A stretch of 64,000 nucleotides of DNA from JBBQUN01 sp963698395 (GTDB lineage: Bacteria > Actinomycetota > Acidimicrobiia > Acidimicrobiales > SZUA-35), in NCBI GenBank assembly GCA_963698395.1, contig CAVOQQ010000006.1, forward strand, positions 372,001 through 436,000, read 5' to 3'. A program made the position numbers and the translations under genes. The notes under the pieces are model-generated. The model did no database searches. It was not told the DNA's origin and saw only the letters and a list, made by a program, of their open reading frames with translations. Positions within the stretch are counted from its first letter, which is position 1; the number at the start of each line of letters is the position of its first letter. Shown here in pieces: positions 17,440 through 25,238 of this stretch.

Positions 17440-17499
17440 GGTCGGACCACGTCGAGAGGCTTGCTGAGCAGGCGGTTCGACCGGAGAGCGATGGGTCGT

Positions 17500-17505
17500 T
17501 AGTGT
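17500..17505 (+). promoter_or_regulatory. -10 box of the MaoC-type dehydratase pair (leaderless type)
   Basis: TAGTGT, 7 nt before the ATG at 17513, with no RBS. Confidence 0.65.
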
Positions 17506-17512
17506 CCCCTCC

Positions 17513-18022
17513 ATGGCAGTCGAACGCTTTCCCATCGAAGCCAGCCACATCCTGATGTTCGCCCGGTCGATCGGTGATGACAATCCTGTCTACTCCGACC
17601 CCGACTCCGAAGCGGCACAGGCGACTGGCGGCATCATCGCCCCACCCACCTTCGTGCAATCGAGCGCTCAGTTCGATCCCGATTACTTCCTGCGGCCGAA
17701 GATCGGCCAGCCATGGTTCGGATCAGGCAAGAACCCCACCGGCGCCGCGCCCAAGGCCGAACCGGCCGAGGGTGACAAGGGTGAGAAGAAGAGTGGTGGC
17801 GGTCTCCACGCCGAGCAGCATTATGAGTACCACCTGCCGCTCCGGGCCGGCGATGTCCTCACCGCATCGACCAAGCCGGGCAAGACGTGGGAGAAGGAGA
17901 GCAAGCGAGCGGGCAAGCTCGTGTTCTCCGAGTCCGTCACCGAGTACCGCAACCAAGACGGTGAACTCGTCGTCACCGCTCGCGGCGTCGGGGTCCAGAC
18001 CGAGAAGCCAGTGGAGAACTGA
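17513..18022 (+). CDS. MaoC-like dehydratase subunit, N-terminal type (HadA/HadC-like)
   Basis: A hot-dog fold protein of the FAS1-type/MaoC N-terminal dehydratase family, acting on 3-hydroxyacyl thioesters together with a MaoC partner. Recognisable parts are FPIEASHILMFARSIGDDNPVY at the start and a PPTFVQSS segment. A Lys/Glu/Gly-rich loop interrupts the domain (about residues 70-100), before EYHLPLRAGDVL and ESVTEYRNQDGELV. The Asp/His catalytic pair is in the next gene, as in mycobacterial HadAB/HadBC. The genes are 2 nt apart. Confidence 0.85.
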   Translation: MAVERFPIEASHILMFARSIGDDNPVYSDPDSEAAQATGGIIAPPTFVQSSAQFDPDYFLRPKIGQPWFGSGKNPTGAAPKAEPAEGDKGEKKSGGGLHAEQHYEYHLPLRAGDVLTASTKPGKTWEKESKRAGKLVFSESVTEYRNQDGELVVTARGVGVQTEKPVEN

Positions 18023-18024
18023 TC

Positions 18025-18453
18025 ATGACGACACCCAAACTCTCCACCGCCGATCTCTCGGTCGGCCAGACCTTCACCGCCGTGCTGGTCGAAGACCTGA
18101 AGCGCACGCAGATCGTGCAGTACGCCGGGGCATCGGGCGACTACAACCCCCTGCACACCGACGAGATCTTCACCACCCAGGTGGCGGGCTACCCGAGCGT
18201 GTTCGCCCACGGCATGCTCACCATGGGCATGACCGGAGCGATGATCACCGACCTGGTCGGTGACGGCGTCCTCAAGCGTTTCGGCGGCCGGTTCACCTCC
18301 CAGGTGTGGCCGGGCGACGACCTCAGCGCAACCGCCGAAGTCACCGCCATCGACACCGGCGATGACCCGACGGTGACCCTCTCGGTGACCACCACCAATG
18401 CGGCGGGTGTCACCGTTTTCACTGCGGAAGCGGTCGCCGGCATCAAGGCCTGA
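18025..18453 (+). CDS. MaoC-like dehydratase, catalytic subunit (HadB-like)
   Basis: A 142-residue hot-dog hydratase/dehydratase with the hydratase-2 motif YAGASGDYNPLHTDE, supplying catalytic Asp and His, followed by FAHGMLTMGM. With the upstream subunit it should form a heterodimer converting (3R)-hydroxyacyl thioester to trans-2-enoyl thioester, in fatty acid synthesis or a similar chain-modifying pathway. It is co-transcribed with the upstream gene. Confidence 0.9.
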   Translation: MTTPKLSTADLSVGQTFTAVLVEDLKRTQIVQYAGASGDYNPLHTDEIFTTQVAGYPSVFAHGMLTMGMTGAMITDLVGDGVLKRFGGRFTSQVWPGDDLSATAEVTAIDTGDDPTVTLSVTTTNAAGVTVFTAEAVAGIKA

Positions 18454-18507
18454 TCGAGCTTGGCGCTGGGCTTGCGCTCAGCGCCGGTTCGCTCCACCCT
18501 TGGGGCC

Positions 18508-20286
18508 ATGTCAACTTCTGGCGGCCCCAACTCCGGGTCGAACACCTACGATCTCGTCATCATCGGCGGGACGGCCAGCGGCCTCTCCGTCGCCATCTCG
18601 TCACTTCGCTCCGGTTTGGGTCTGGTGAGGATCCTCGAGCCGAGCTCGGCGGTCGCCTTCCCCGAGCTGGTCGGCGACAACCAGCTCGACGTCGGCTTCG
18701 GTGAACACGTGCGATCGATCGATCTCGATGGCGAGGCGCTGATCGTCACCACCGATCGTCTTGCCTACCGCACCCGAGGGGTGCTCGTCGCCACTCGGCG
18801 TTCCGATCCGTCGTGGGATCCGCCGATCAGCACACCCGCCACGCTCGATTCGCGCATTCACGTCGATGAGATCGTCGCCCGACCCGACGAAGACGTGCTC
18901 GTGGTCGGGTACACCGATCACGCCGTCGAGCTGACGGCCACGATCGCCGCCGCCGGCGCCCGCGTCGTGCTCGCCGCCGGAGGCATGGATCCCACTCGGT
19001 TGTCGCCTGCCGGCGAGCACATGCTCCGCACGCTCGAACGCGAGCGCCGGGCCACGCTGCTGTATCGCTCGGTGCCCGAGCAGATCGGTAATGTCGCCGG
19101 TTTCCCCATGGCCTACTTCGCCGACCGTCACACGCCCGACCTCCAGTTCGACCAGGTCGTGTTCGCATCCGGGCGCAACACGCTCGGTCCGGTCGATGTC
19201 GGGCTCAGCGACGCCGCCCTGGCAACCGGTCGAGTCTTCTTCGTCGGCGAACCCGACGACACGACCACGGTGCCGACCTCGCCCGGTTGGCGGGTCGGCC
19301 GAGACATCGCTGCGGCCTGTTTCCCCGAACTCGAGCTGCGCGACCCAGCGCCGGTGATCGAACGCCGCCAACGGCACACGGCGGTGATCGAGGAGCTGCG
19401 CGAGGAGCACTACAACGCAACGATCACCCACTTCGAGCCCACCCACTCCGATCTCTGGGTCCTTCGGGTTCGCCCCGACCACGGTGAGACCTCGCACCAG
19501 CCCGGCCAGTACGCGTCACTCGGCCTCGGGTTCTGGGAGCCGCGCATCGACGACGCAGAAGACCGCAACCTCGACGAGCGCTGGGACAAACTGATCCGTC
19601 GCTCCTATTCCATCTCGAGCCGCATGTTCGACGAGCACGGCTACCTCACCTCCGAGTCGGGTCACAACGAGCTCGAGTTCTACATCGTGCTCGTTGCGCC
19701 TACGCCCGAGAACGTGCCGGCACTCACGCCTCGGCTGGCCCTCAAACGCCCCGGCGACCGCATCTATCTCGGCCCCAAGGTCGCCGGCCGCTACACCCTC
19801 GACACCGTCACCGACCCCAGTGCCACGGTGCTCTTCTTCGGAACCGGTACCGGCGAAGCACCCCACAACGGGATGGTCGTCCAGCTGCTCCGCAAGGGCC
19901 ACACCGGTCCGATCGTGTCGGCGGTGTCGGTTCGCAAGTGGGCCGATCTCGGCTACATCGACAAGCACCGCACGCTCGAATCGCGCTATCCCAACTACCA
20001 CTACTATCCGATGCCGACCCGCGAGCCCGACGTGCCGAAGCGGTACATCCAAGACCTCATCACCGACGACGTGTTCGGCTCCGAGCTCGGGCTCACGCTC
20101 GACCCGGCCAACACCCACATCTTCCTGTGCGGCAACCCGGCGATGATCGGTCTGCCCGAGGGCGCCGACGGCGAGGAGAAGACCTTCCCCGAGACCGTCG
20201 GTGTCGTCCAGCTCATGACCGAGCGGGGCTTCACCCTCGACCAGCGTCGCAGCCCCGGCAACATCCACTACGAGGAGTACTGGTAG
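18508..20286 (+). CDS. Two-part flavin oxidoreductase: FAD/NAD-binding module joined to a ferredoxin-NADP reductase-like module
   Basis: The N-terminal half (about residues 1-290) is a pyridine-nucleotide-disulfide-oxidoreductase-like Rossmann module starting YDLVIIGGTASGLSVAIS. It lacks the redox CxxC, and a second dinucleotide fold begins at DVLVVGYTDHAVEL. The C-terminal half (about 300-592) resembles ferredoxin-NADP+ reductase: RRSYSISS for FAD, GTGTGEAPHNGMV for NADP, and a C-terminal aromatic EEYW like FNR's terminal Tyr/Trp. It could pass electrons between NADPH and ferredoxin, perhaps for the desaturase or dehydratase pathway nearby; partner unknown. ATG 18508 is preferred over an upstream TTG. 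Confidence 0.82.
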   Translation: MSTSGGPNSGSNTYDLVIIGGTASGLSVAISSLRSGLGLVRILEPSSAVAFPELVGDNQLDVGFGEHVRSIDLDGEALIVTTDRLAYRTRGVLVATRRSDPSWDPPISTPATLDSRIHVDEIVARPDEDVLVVGYTDHAVELTATIAAAGARVVLAAGGMDPTRLSPAGEHMLRTLERERRATLLYRSVPEQIGNVAGFPMAYFADRHTPDLQFDQVVFASGRNTLGPVDVGLSDAALATGRVFFVGEPDDTTTVPTSPGWRVGRDIAAACFPELELRDPAPVIERRQRHTAVIEELREEHYNATITHFEPTHSDLWVLRVRPDHGETSHQPGQYASLGLGFWEPRIDDAEDRNLDERWDKLIRRSYSISSRMFDEHGYLTSESGHNELEFYIVLVAPTPENVPALTPRLALKRPGDRIYLGPKVAGRYTLDTVTDPSATVLFFGTGTGEAPHNGMVVQLLRKGHTGPIVSAVSVRKWADLGYIDKHRTLESRYPNYHYYPMPTREPDVPKRYIQDLITDDVFGSELGLTLDPANTHIFLCGNPAMIGLPEGADGEEKTFPETVGVVQLMTERGFTLDQRRSPGNIHYEEYW

Positions 20287-20348
20287 GCCGCTGATCCCTC
20301 GGTCGGCCGACTCGTCGTCGACCTTTCGGGGCACCGTACGAAATCGAG

Positions 20349-20396
20349 AAAGCTCCGGGCTTGCGTACGTTCAGGCGTACGCAGTCCCGGAGCTTT
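20349..20396. terminator. Long two-step bidirectional terminator hairpin
   Basis: AAAGCTCCGGG (20349-20359) pairs with CCCGGAGCTTT (20386-20396). An inner perfect stem TGCGTACG/CGTACGCA closes a 6-nt loop, and 2-nt internal loops separate the two. It ends in TTT on both strands and sits between two convergent genes. Confidence 0.8.
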
Positions 20397-20443
20397 GCTG
20401 TTGACGGGTCCTTTGGCGAGCGTCGAGGCGTTCAGGCCACGAG

Positions 20444-21178
20444 TCAGCGCATGGTGAAGCCCTGGCCGGCCAGGAACTCGCGCATGTGGGGGCGGCTCTC
20501 CTTGCCCAGCAGCGCCTGCATGTCGGCGGACCAGACTCGGTCGATCTTTCCACCGGTGCGGGCGTGGTAATAGGCCCGCATCTGCTCGTCGTAGGCAGCG
20601 ATGCCGGCGGCGTCGTCACGCTCGTCGTAGAACTCTTCCTTGAGGGTCACCGAGAGCGGGAGCCGTGGCTTCAGCTCGGGGTCCTGGTCGGGCCAGCCCA
20701 GGCAGAGGCCGAAGAGGGGATAGACCTGCTCGGGAAGGCGCAGCAGTTCGGTGACCTGCGCCGGATCGTTCCGGATGCCGCCGATGTAGCAAATGCCGAG
20801 GCCGAGTGACTCGGCAGCAACCACGGCGTTCTGCGCCGCCAGTGCACAGTCGACGGTGGCGATCATGAAGTGCTCGGTCATCCCGGCGCTGAACTCACCA
20901 CCGTTCGCTTCACAGGCGACCGCCGATCGATGAAGATCGGCACACCACACGTAGAAGGCGGCTGCGGTTTCGACATGGGTCTGGCCTCCGGCAACGGCGG
21001 CGATCGCCGCTCGGGTCTCGGGCATCCGTACCCGGATCACCGTCGCCCCCTGGAGATTCGACGAGGTTGCCGCGGCAAAGCCGGCAGCGATGATGTCGGT
21101 GAGCGTCTCCTCGGGCACGGGTTCTTCGGTGAACTTGCGAATCGATCGATGACTCTTGAGCAATGAAATGGCATCCAC
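20444..21178 (-). CDS. Nitroreductase-family flavoprotein (NfsA/Frp-like)
   Basis: An FMN-dependent NAD(P)H oxidoreductase. Family marks are LLKSHRSIRKFTEEPVPEETL at the N-terminus (FMN phosphate contact), AATSSNLQGATVIRV, the mid-domain ALAAQNAVVAAESLGLGICYIGGIR, and LFGLCLGWPD. Length 244 fits the larger NfsA-like branch with a C-terminal extension. The start is the GTG at 21178, 7 nt after a TAGCGT -10 box. That box sits inside the 3' end of the upstream DinB-like gene. Confidence 0.88.
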   Translation of the reverse strand: MDAISLLKSHRSIRKFTEEPVPEETLTDIIAAGFAAATSSNLQGATVIRVRMPETRAAIAAVAGGQTHVETAAAFYVWCADLHRSAVACEANGGEFSAGMTEHFMIATVDCALAAQNAVVAAESLGLGICYIGGIRNDPAQVTELLRLPEQVYPLFGLCLGWPDQDPELKPRLPLSVTLKEEFYDERDDAAGIAAYDEQMRAYYHARTGGKIDRVWSADMQALLGKESRPHMREFLAGQGFTMR

Positions 21179-21185
21179 CGCCGAC

Positions 21186-21191
21186 ACGCTA
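21186..21191 (-). promoter_or_regulatory. -10 box of the nitroreductase gene (leaderless type)
   Basis: TAGCGT on the minus strand, 7 nt before GTG 21178. It overlaps the stop region of the upstream gene, so the nitroreductase can be transcribed independently. Confidence 0.6.
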
Positions 21192-21824
21192 GGGGCTCGG
21201 CGTCGGCAACGACGACTCTGCTGCCTGCCGCCCGACCGGACGCGGTCGGTTCTTGCGGATGTCCCAGAGGTGGTGGACCGGATCGTGGAGGAAGTAGCGC
21301 GCAAAGCTGTCGACGGTGAACGAGGCGCCGTCGGATCGTCGCCCGGTGCGCGCCCACTGATCGCCGTCCACCGCGTCGAACGCCGAGGCCACGGTCTCCG
21401 AAGCGGCGAGGAGTTCGCCGGCAACGACGGCGGGATCCTGGTCGTCGTACCGTTCGGCGATCGCCGTCTCGTCTTGGTCCCAGTTGGCAAAGAGGGGATC
21501 GTCGTCGTGGAGCATCAGACCGAGCCGGACGGCGAAGAGGTCGAAGACGTCACGTACGTGACAGGCGTATTCGAGCGCCGACCACGTGGTCGGCGCAGGA
21601 CGCTCCGAGACGCCGGGGAGAGCGAGCGCCTCGGCCCACGAGGCGGCGTTGGCTCGGACGGCATCACCGGTGGCGGTCACGTCGAGTGCCGCAGCGTCGA
21701 ACCCGCACTCAGGGCACAGACGCTCGAGGACCCAGGTCCAGTCCTTGTCATCGGGCGTGATGTCATCGGGCGTGATGTCATCGGGCGTGATGTCATCGGG
21801 CGTGATCGGTGAGGACTCGCTCAT
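21189..21824 (-). CDS. DinB-like / maleylpyruvate-isomerase-type domain protein with ITPDD repeats
   Basis: A 211-residue protein of the DinB-like four-helix metal-binding superfamily. Likely metal ligands are His in ALEYACHVRDVFDLF and the later FLHDPVHHLWDIRK. Family members include thiol-cofactor-dependent transferases, but the substrate here is unknown. The start at 21824 is supported by a TACGAT box 7 nt upstream. Right after the start lie four tandem ITPDD copies encoded by a perfect 15-bp repeat; they look disordered and may vary in number. Confidence 0.75.
   Translation of the reverse strand: MSESSPITPDDITPDDITPDDITPDDKDWTWVLERLCPECGFDAAALDVTATGDAVRANAASWAEALALPGVSERPAPTTWSALEYACHVRDVFDLFAVRLGLMLHDDDPLFANWDQDETAIAERYDDQDPAVVAGELLAASETVASAFDAVDGDQWARTGRRSDGASFTVDSFARYFLHDPVHHLWDIRKNRPRPVGRQAAESSLPTPSP
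21747..21806. repeat. Four perfect copies of a 15-bp in-frame tandem repeat
   Basis: The unit GTCATCGGGCGTGAT is repeated four times without a mismatch. It encodes ITPDD on the minus strand near the N-terminus of the DinB-like protein. Perfect identity suggests recent expansion. Confidence 0.95.
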
Positions 21825-21831
21825 GACGCGC

Positions 21832-21837
21832 ATCGTA
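21832..21837 (-). promoter_or_regulatory. -10 box of the DinB-like gene (leaderless type)
   Basis: TACGAT on the minus strand, 7 nt before the ATG at 21824. Confidence 0.65.
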
Positions 21838-21875
21838 GTGGCGAGCAGTCGATCGATTCCCTCATTTTCGGGCTG

Positions 21876-22925
21876 TCATCGGTAGGACTCGCAGCCGATG
21901 CCGTCGTTGTCGCCATCGAGGCGGTGCGGGTCGCCGAAGGTGTGATCGACGCGAACCGGTTGACCGATGTGCTTGCAGTCGAGATCCGGACCGGGCGGCG
22001 GCACACACGGTGTGTAGGCCGGATGGCAAGTCGATGGAACCGTGGTCGGCGTGGTGGGCGCCGACGGGACCTGTTGTGGCGCGGCGGCGCACGCTGACCA
22101 CAGTCCCCGGCCCGCCGAGCGGGCCGATCGCTCCGCGTCGGCCAGGCGATTGCCGAGTGCTGGGTCCTCGCCGGCGAACGACTCGTCGTACTCGCCGTAT
22201 CCGTTGCGAACGATCGACTCGTTCACCGATGCCAGGCGGCCATCGGTCATCACCAAGACCTCGGCCACCGTTCGCCCGTACGTGTCGAAGGTGGGAGCCG
22301 ACGCCGGGCGGCGCAGATAGACCTGGCGGCCACCTACGAGATTGCGGAGGTAGCCGGTGGCGTCGCTGCCGAAGCACTCGTCGTATTCCGGGCCGTCGAC
22401 CTGGGCGAGCCGCACCTGTCGTCCGTCCTCCAGCTTCAACGAATCACCATCGATGACCGCAGCGACGAGGAGCGGCGTCGAGGGATAGGGGTGTTTGTCG
22501 ACGAACTCGCCGTTGGCGGCGACCCATCGCACCGTGCCACCGCGGGTGAGACCCGATCGCAGCTCGGTCAGCCAGTACTGGAAGCCGCCCCGGTCGTAGT
22601 CACGGCCGAGCACGTTGCGGTAGACGATCTCGAGGAACTGCTCATCGGTGGTCGATCCGTAGCGCACGCTGAACTCGCGGGAAGCGGCGAAGCTCTCGGC
22701 GATCACGTCGAGCGAGGCCCCGGCGTCGGCCGTCTCGAGCCAGTAGGCGGCGCCTTTCTCATCGGGTTCACGGTCGAAGAACGCCCGGTAGAGCCGCAGC
22801 ATGTCGGCTTGGGCACTGGAGAATCCGGGCTCGGTCACGAGTTCGTCGATCGACGGGGTGGCCGCTGCTGCGGGTGTCGTCAGACCGACGATCATCGCGA
22901 CGACGATGACGAATCGCTTGAGCAT
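21876..22925 (-). CDS. Secreted DUF4214 / thermonuclease / Excalibur-domain protein
   Basis: An exported 349-residue protein. A signal peptide (MLKRFVIVVAMIVGL, cleavage near AAAA-TPS) is followed by a DUF4214-like domain (about 30-145) with two repeats containing LYRAFFDREPDEKGAAYWL and VYRNVLGRDYDRGGFQYWL. Next comes a staphylococcal-nuclease-like domain (about 150-280) with VIDGDSLKLEDGRQVRLAQVD, TYGRTVAEV and ADAERSARSAGRGLW. The C-terminus is an Excalibur calcium-binding motif, DGDNDGIGCES, with paired cysteines. It probably degrades nucleic acids outside the cell. Confidence 0.88.
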   Translation of the reverse strand: MLKRFVIVVAMIVGLTTPAAAATPSIDELVTEPGFSSAQADMLRLYRAFFDREPDEKGAAYWLETADAGASLDVIAESFAASREFSVRYGSTTDEQFLEIVYRNVLGRDYDRGGFQYWLTELRSGLTRGGTVRWVAANGEFVDKHPYPSTPLLVAAVIDGDSLKLEDGRQVRLAQVDGPEYDECFGSDATGYLRNLVGGRQVYLRRPASAPTFDTYGRTVAEVLVMTDGRLASVNESIVRNGYGEYDESFAGEDPALGNRLADAERSARSAGRGLWSACAAAPQQVPSAPTTPTTVPSTCHPAYTPCVPPPGPDLDCKHIGQPVRVDHTFGDPHRLDGDNDGIGCESYR

Positions 22926-23079
22926 GGGTCACCTTTGTTCCGGCCGGCGGCCGCCGGCGATCGACCGAGCAGGGTACCGCCGGTGTCCGGCTCGATGGCA
23001 CGCTCGCAGCCGTCTTTGGCCAGGAGAAACACCGGTTCCAGGTTCGCAAACGATGACAGCACTTGCGATGATGCACCCG

Positions 23080-23571
23080 ATGACTGAGCCCGACACGACC
23101 CCTACCGACAACCGTCCGTCCTTCGTGGTGACCGAGCCCGATCGCCTGGTCGGCCGCGGCCATCAGGCCGGCGACTTCCTCGAGGCCTATGACTGGGTGG
23201 TCCTCGATGAAGCGGAGGGCTACCTCAAGATCGAGGCTCACCTCCCCGAGCATGCGCTGAACCCTCGTGGGCAGTTGTTCGGTGGGTTCACCCCCACCTA
23301 TGTCGACATGGTCTCACTGTTCACCGTTCGAGCCGGGCCGGGACGGCTCGACCCCGACGTGCCGAGAGGTTGGCTGGCAACGACCAACATGCGCATCGAC
23401 TACTTCGAGCCGATCCTCGGGCCGACGTTCATCATCGAGAGCAAGGTCGAGAAGCATCGTGGCCGCACGGTGTTCGTCGCCACCCAGTTCTTCCAAGACG
23501 ACGAGCTGGCGGTCTATGCGTTGACGACCATGCGCCAGATCCAGGCGCCGAGCACCCTCGGCGACGCCTGA
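23080..23571 (+). CDS. PaaI-like hot-dog thioesterase
   Basis: A 163-residue hot-dog domain with the thioesterase signature NPRGQLFGGFTPTYVDMVSLF and a following strand pair (LATTNMRIDYFEP, GPTFIIESKVEKHRGRTVFV). It is predicted to hydrolyse acyl-CoA or a related thioester in the cytoplasm. The start is uncertain: ATGs at 23053, 23068, 23071 and 23080 are all in frame and none has a clear RBS or -10 box. I take the one nearest the conserved domain. Confidence 0.82.
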   Translation: MTEPDTTPTDNRPSFVVTEPDRLVGRGHQAGDFLEAYDWVVLDEAEGYLKIEAHLPEHALNPRGQLFGGFTPTYVDMVSLFTVRAGPGRLDPDVPRGWLATTNMRIDYFEPILGPTFIIESKVEKHRGRTVFVATQFFQDDELAVYALTTMRQIQAPSTLGDA

Positions 23572-23957
23572 TCGATCCGCAAACACGACCTCGATCTCAT
23601 CGGCGCGTTTTCGACCCGTTCATGGGCCGGTTTCGCGCTCCCGAGATCGGGAGGGAGGGATCAGACCCTCCAGCTGATCCCTCCCACCTCGCCCGCCACT
23701 CGGCTCCGTCGCCGTGGGCAGCGGCGCTCCACATCTCGACCCGACGCATCGACGGACCGGGTTCCCTCAAACCCGTGACTCCCTCCAGCCTGCGATGCCG
23801 GGGTCCCTCGAACCCTGCATCGATCCGGTGCGTTTCGTTGTCGTGATGTGGTGCGCTGCTGCGTTGACATCACGGTACGACACGGGTCCTCGACGGGAAT
23901 CGGGGCCATCCCCCTCTGGCCCGGGGGTGCATGGGGGATCGGTACCGAGCGAGTCGT
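23572..23957. other. 386-bp gene-free region between convergent genes, rich in hairpins
   Basis: I see no gene. Besides the terminator at 23653-23685, the region holds GGGTT/AACCC and GGGT/ACCC hairpins near 23759-23820 that share the loop text CCCTC. An 8-bp perfect inverted repeat CGTGATGT/ACATCACG (23842-23849 with 23867-23874) and G/C-run structures near 23905-23940 follow. It may simply terminate both flanking genes. Confidence 0.6.
23653..23685 (+). terminator. Terminator hairpin after the thioesterase gene
   Basis: GGGAGGGATCAG and CTGATCCCTCCC form a 12-bp perfect stem with a 9-nt loop. No T tract. Confidence 0.7.
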
Positions 23958-25079
23958 TCAGAGGCGTTCGAGCACGACGCTGCCGACGGAGTAGCCGGCG
24001 CCGAAGGAGCTGAGCACACCGATCTCACCGGGCTCGATGCCGTCATGGTGTTTGTGGAACGCGATGACCGAGCCCGCCGAGCTGGTGTTCGCATACTCGT
24101 CGAGAATGACCGGCGCCTCGTCGGTGTCGGGAACCCGACCGAGCACGCCCTTGGCGATCAGTTGGTTCATCTTGAGGTTGGCCTGATGCAGCCAGAAGCG
24201 GCGAACACCGGTGGGTTCGAGGTCGAGCGACTCGAGATGCTCGGTGATGTGTTTGGCGACCATCGGGCAGACCTCCTTGAAGACCCGCTGTCCCTGCTGG
24301 CGGAACACCAGCTCGTGGGGATCGCGCTCGCCGACCTCGCTCGAATTGAGGAAACCGAAGTCGTTGCGGATGTTGTTGGAGAACTGGGTGGCGAGCTTCG
24401 TGCCGATGACCTTCCATTGCTGCGGTGCGACCGCGTCGTCGGCTCGCTCCAGCACGACGGCGGTGCAGGCGTCGCCGAAGATGAAGTGGAAGTCTCGCAA
24501 CTCGAAGTTGTTGTGGCCCGAGGTGATCTCGGGGTTGATGACGACCGCACACGAGGCCGATCCCGAGCGCAGGGCGTCGACCGCCGCCTGGATCGAGAAG
24601 GTGGCCGACGAGCAGGCAACGTTCATGTCGTAGGCCCAACCGCCGGCACCGATCGCCTGCTGGATCTCGACCGAGACCGCTGGGTAGGCGCGTTGGAGGT
24701 TCGAGCAGCCGACGATGATGGCGTCGACATCGGCCCCGGTTCGCCCGGCCGCAGCCAGCGCCTCCTCGACCGCTGGGATCGACATCTCGGCCTGGATGCC
24801 GAGCTCGTCTTCGCCCCGGAGCTCGAGACGAGGGCGGAAGCGTTCGGGGTCGAGCACGCCCGACTTCTCCATCACGTAGCGCGACTTGATCCCCGACGCC
24901 TTGAAGATGAACTCCTCATCGGGAAGGGGTCTGGCATCGAGCGTGCCGGCCACGATTGCTTCGGCATTGGTCTCGTTCCAGGCATTGGTGGCCACCGTGA
25001 GCGACTCGACGAGCTCGGCGTTGCTGATCGATTCGGGCGGAGTGAACAACCCGGTTCCGCTGATCACGATGTCGGTCAC
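23958..25079 (-). CDS. Beta-ketoacyl-ACP synthase III family enzyme
   Basis: A thiolase-fold condensing enzyme. The active-site triad is visible: Cys about 156 in NVACSSATFS, His in FWLHQANLKMNQ, and Asn in DEYANTSSAG. The 373 residues exceed FabH (about 320) because of an N-terminal insertion (about residues 28-70), as in the long FabY-like KAS III branch. It probably condenses an acyl-CoA primer with malonyl-ACP or another acyl thioester. The GTG at 25079 has a weak GAGG upstream. The gene stands alone. Confidence 0.85.
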   Translation of the reverse strand: MTDIVISGTGLFTPPESISNAELVESLTVATNAWNETNAEAIVAGTLDARPLPDEEFIFKASGIKSRYVMEKSGVLDPERFRPRLELRGEDELGIQAEMSIPAVEEALAAAGRTGADVDAIIVGCSNLQRAYPAVSVEIQQAIGAGGWAYDMNVACSSATFSIQAAVDALRSGSASCAVVINPEITSGHNNFELRDFHFIFGDACTAVVLERADDAVAPQQWKVIGTKLATQFSNNIRNDFGFLNSSEVGERDPHELVFRQQGQRVFKEVCPMVAKHITEHLESLDLEPTGVRRFWLHQANLKMNQLIAKGVLGRVPDTDEAPVILDEYANTSSAGSVIAFHKHHDGIEPGEIGVLSSFGAGYSVGSVVLERL

Positions 25080-25226
25080 GGTCGGTACCTCGTTTGGGAG
25101 TGGCCTGGAGCGCAGCCGAGCCTACCGGGGCGGCGTGCCGTGGTCAGATGAACCCGCTCGGAGTGCGCCGATCGACGCAGCGAATCGACACCGCCGTGGG
25201 GAGCGGAACTGCTCGGGGCCTCGCCT

Positions 25227-25232
25227 TAGGAT
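25227..25232 (+). promoter_or_regulatory. -10 box of the class V aminotransferase gene
   Basis: TAGGAT, 6 nt before the GTG at 25239. Confidence 0.6.
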
Positions 25233-25238
25233 GACGAC

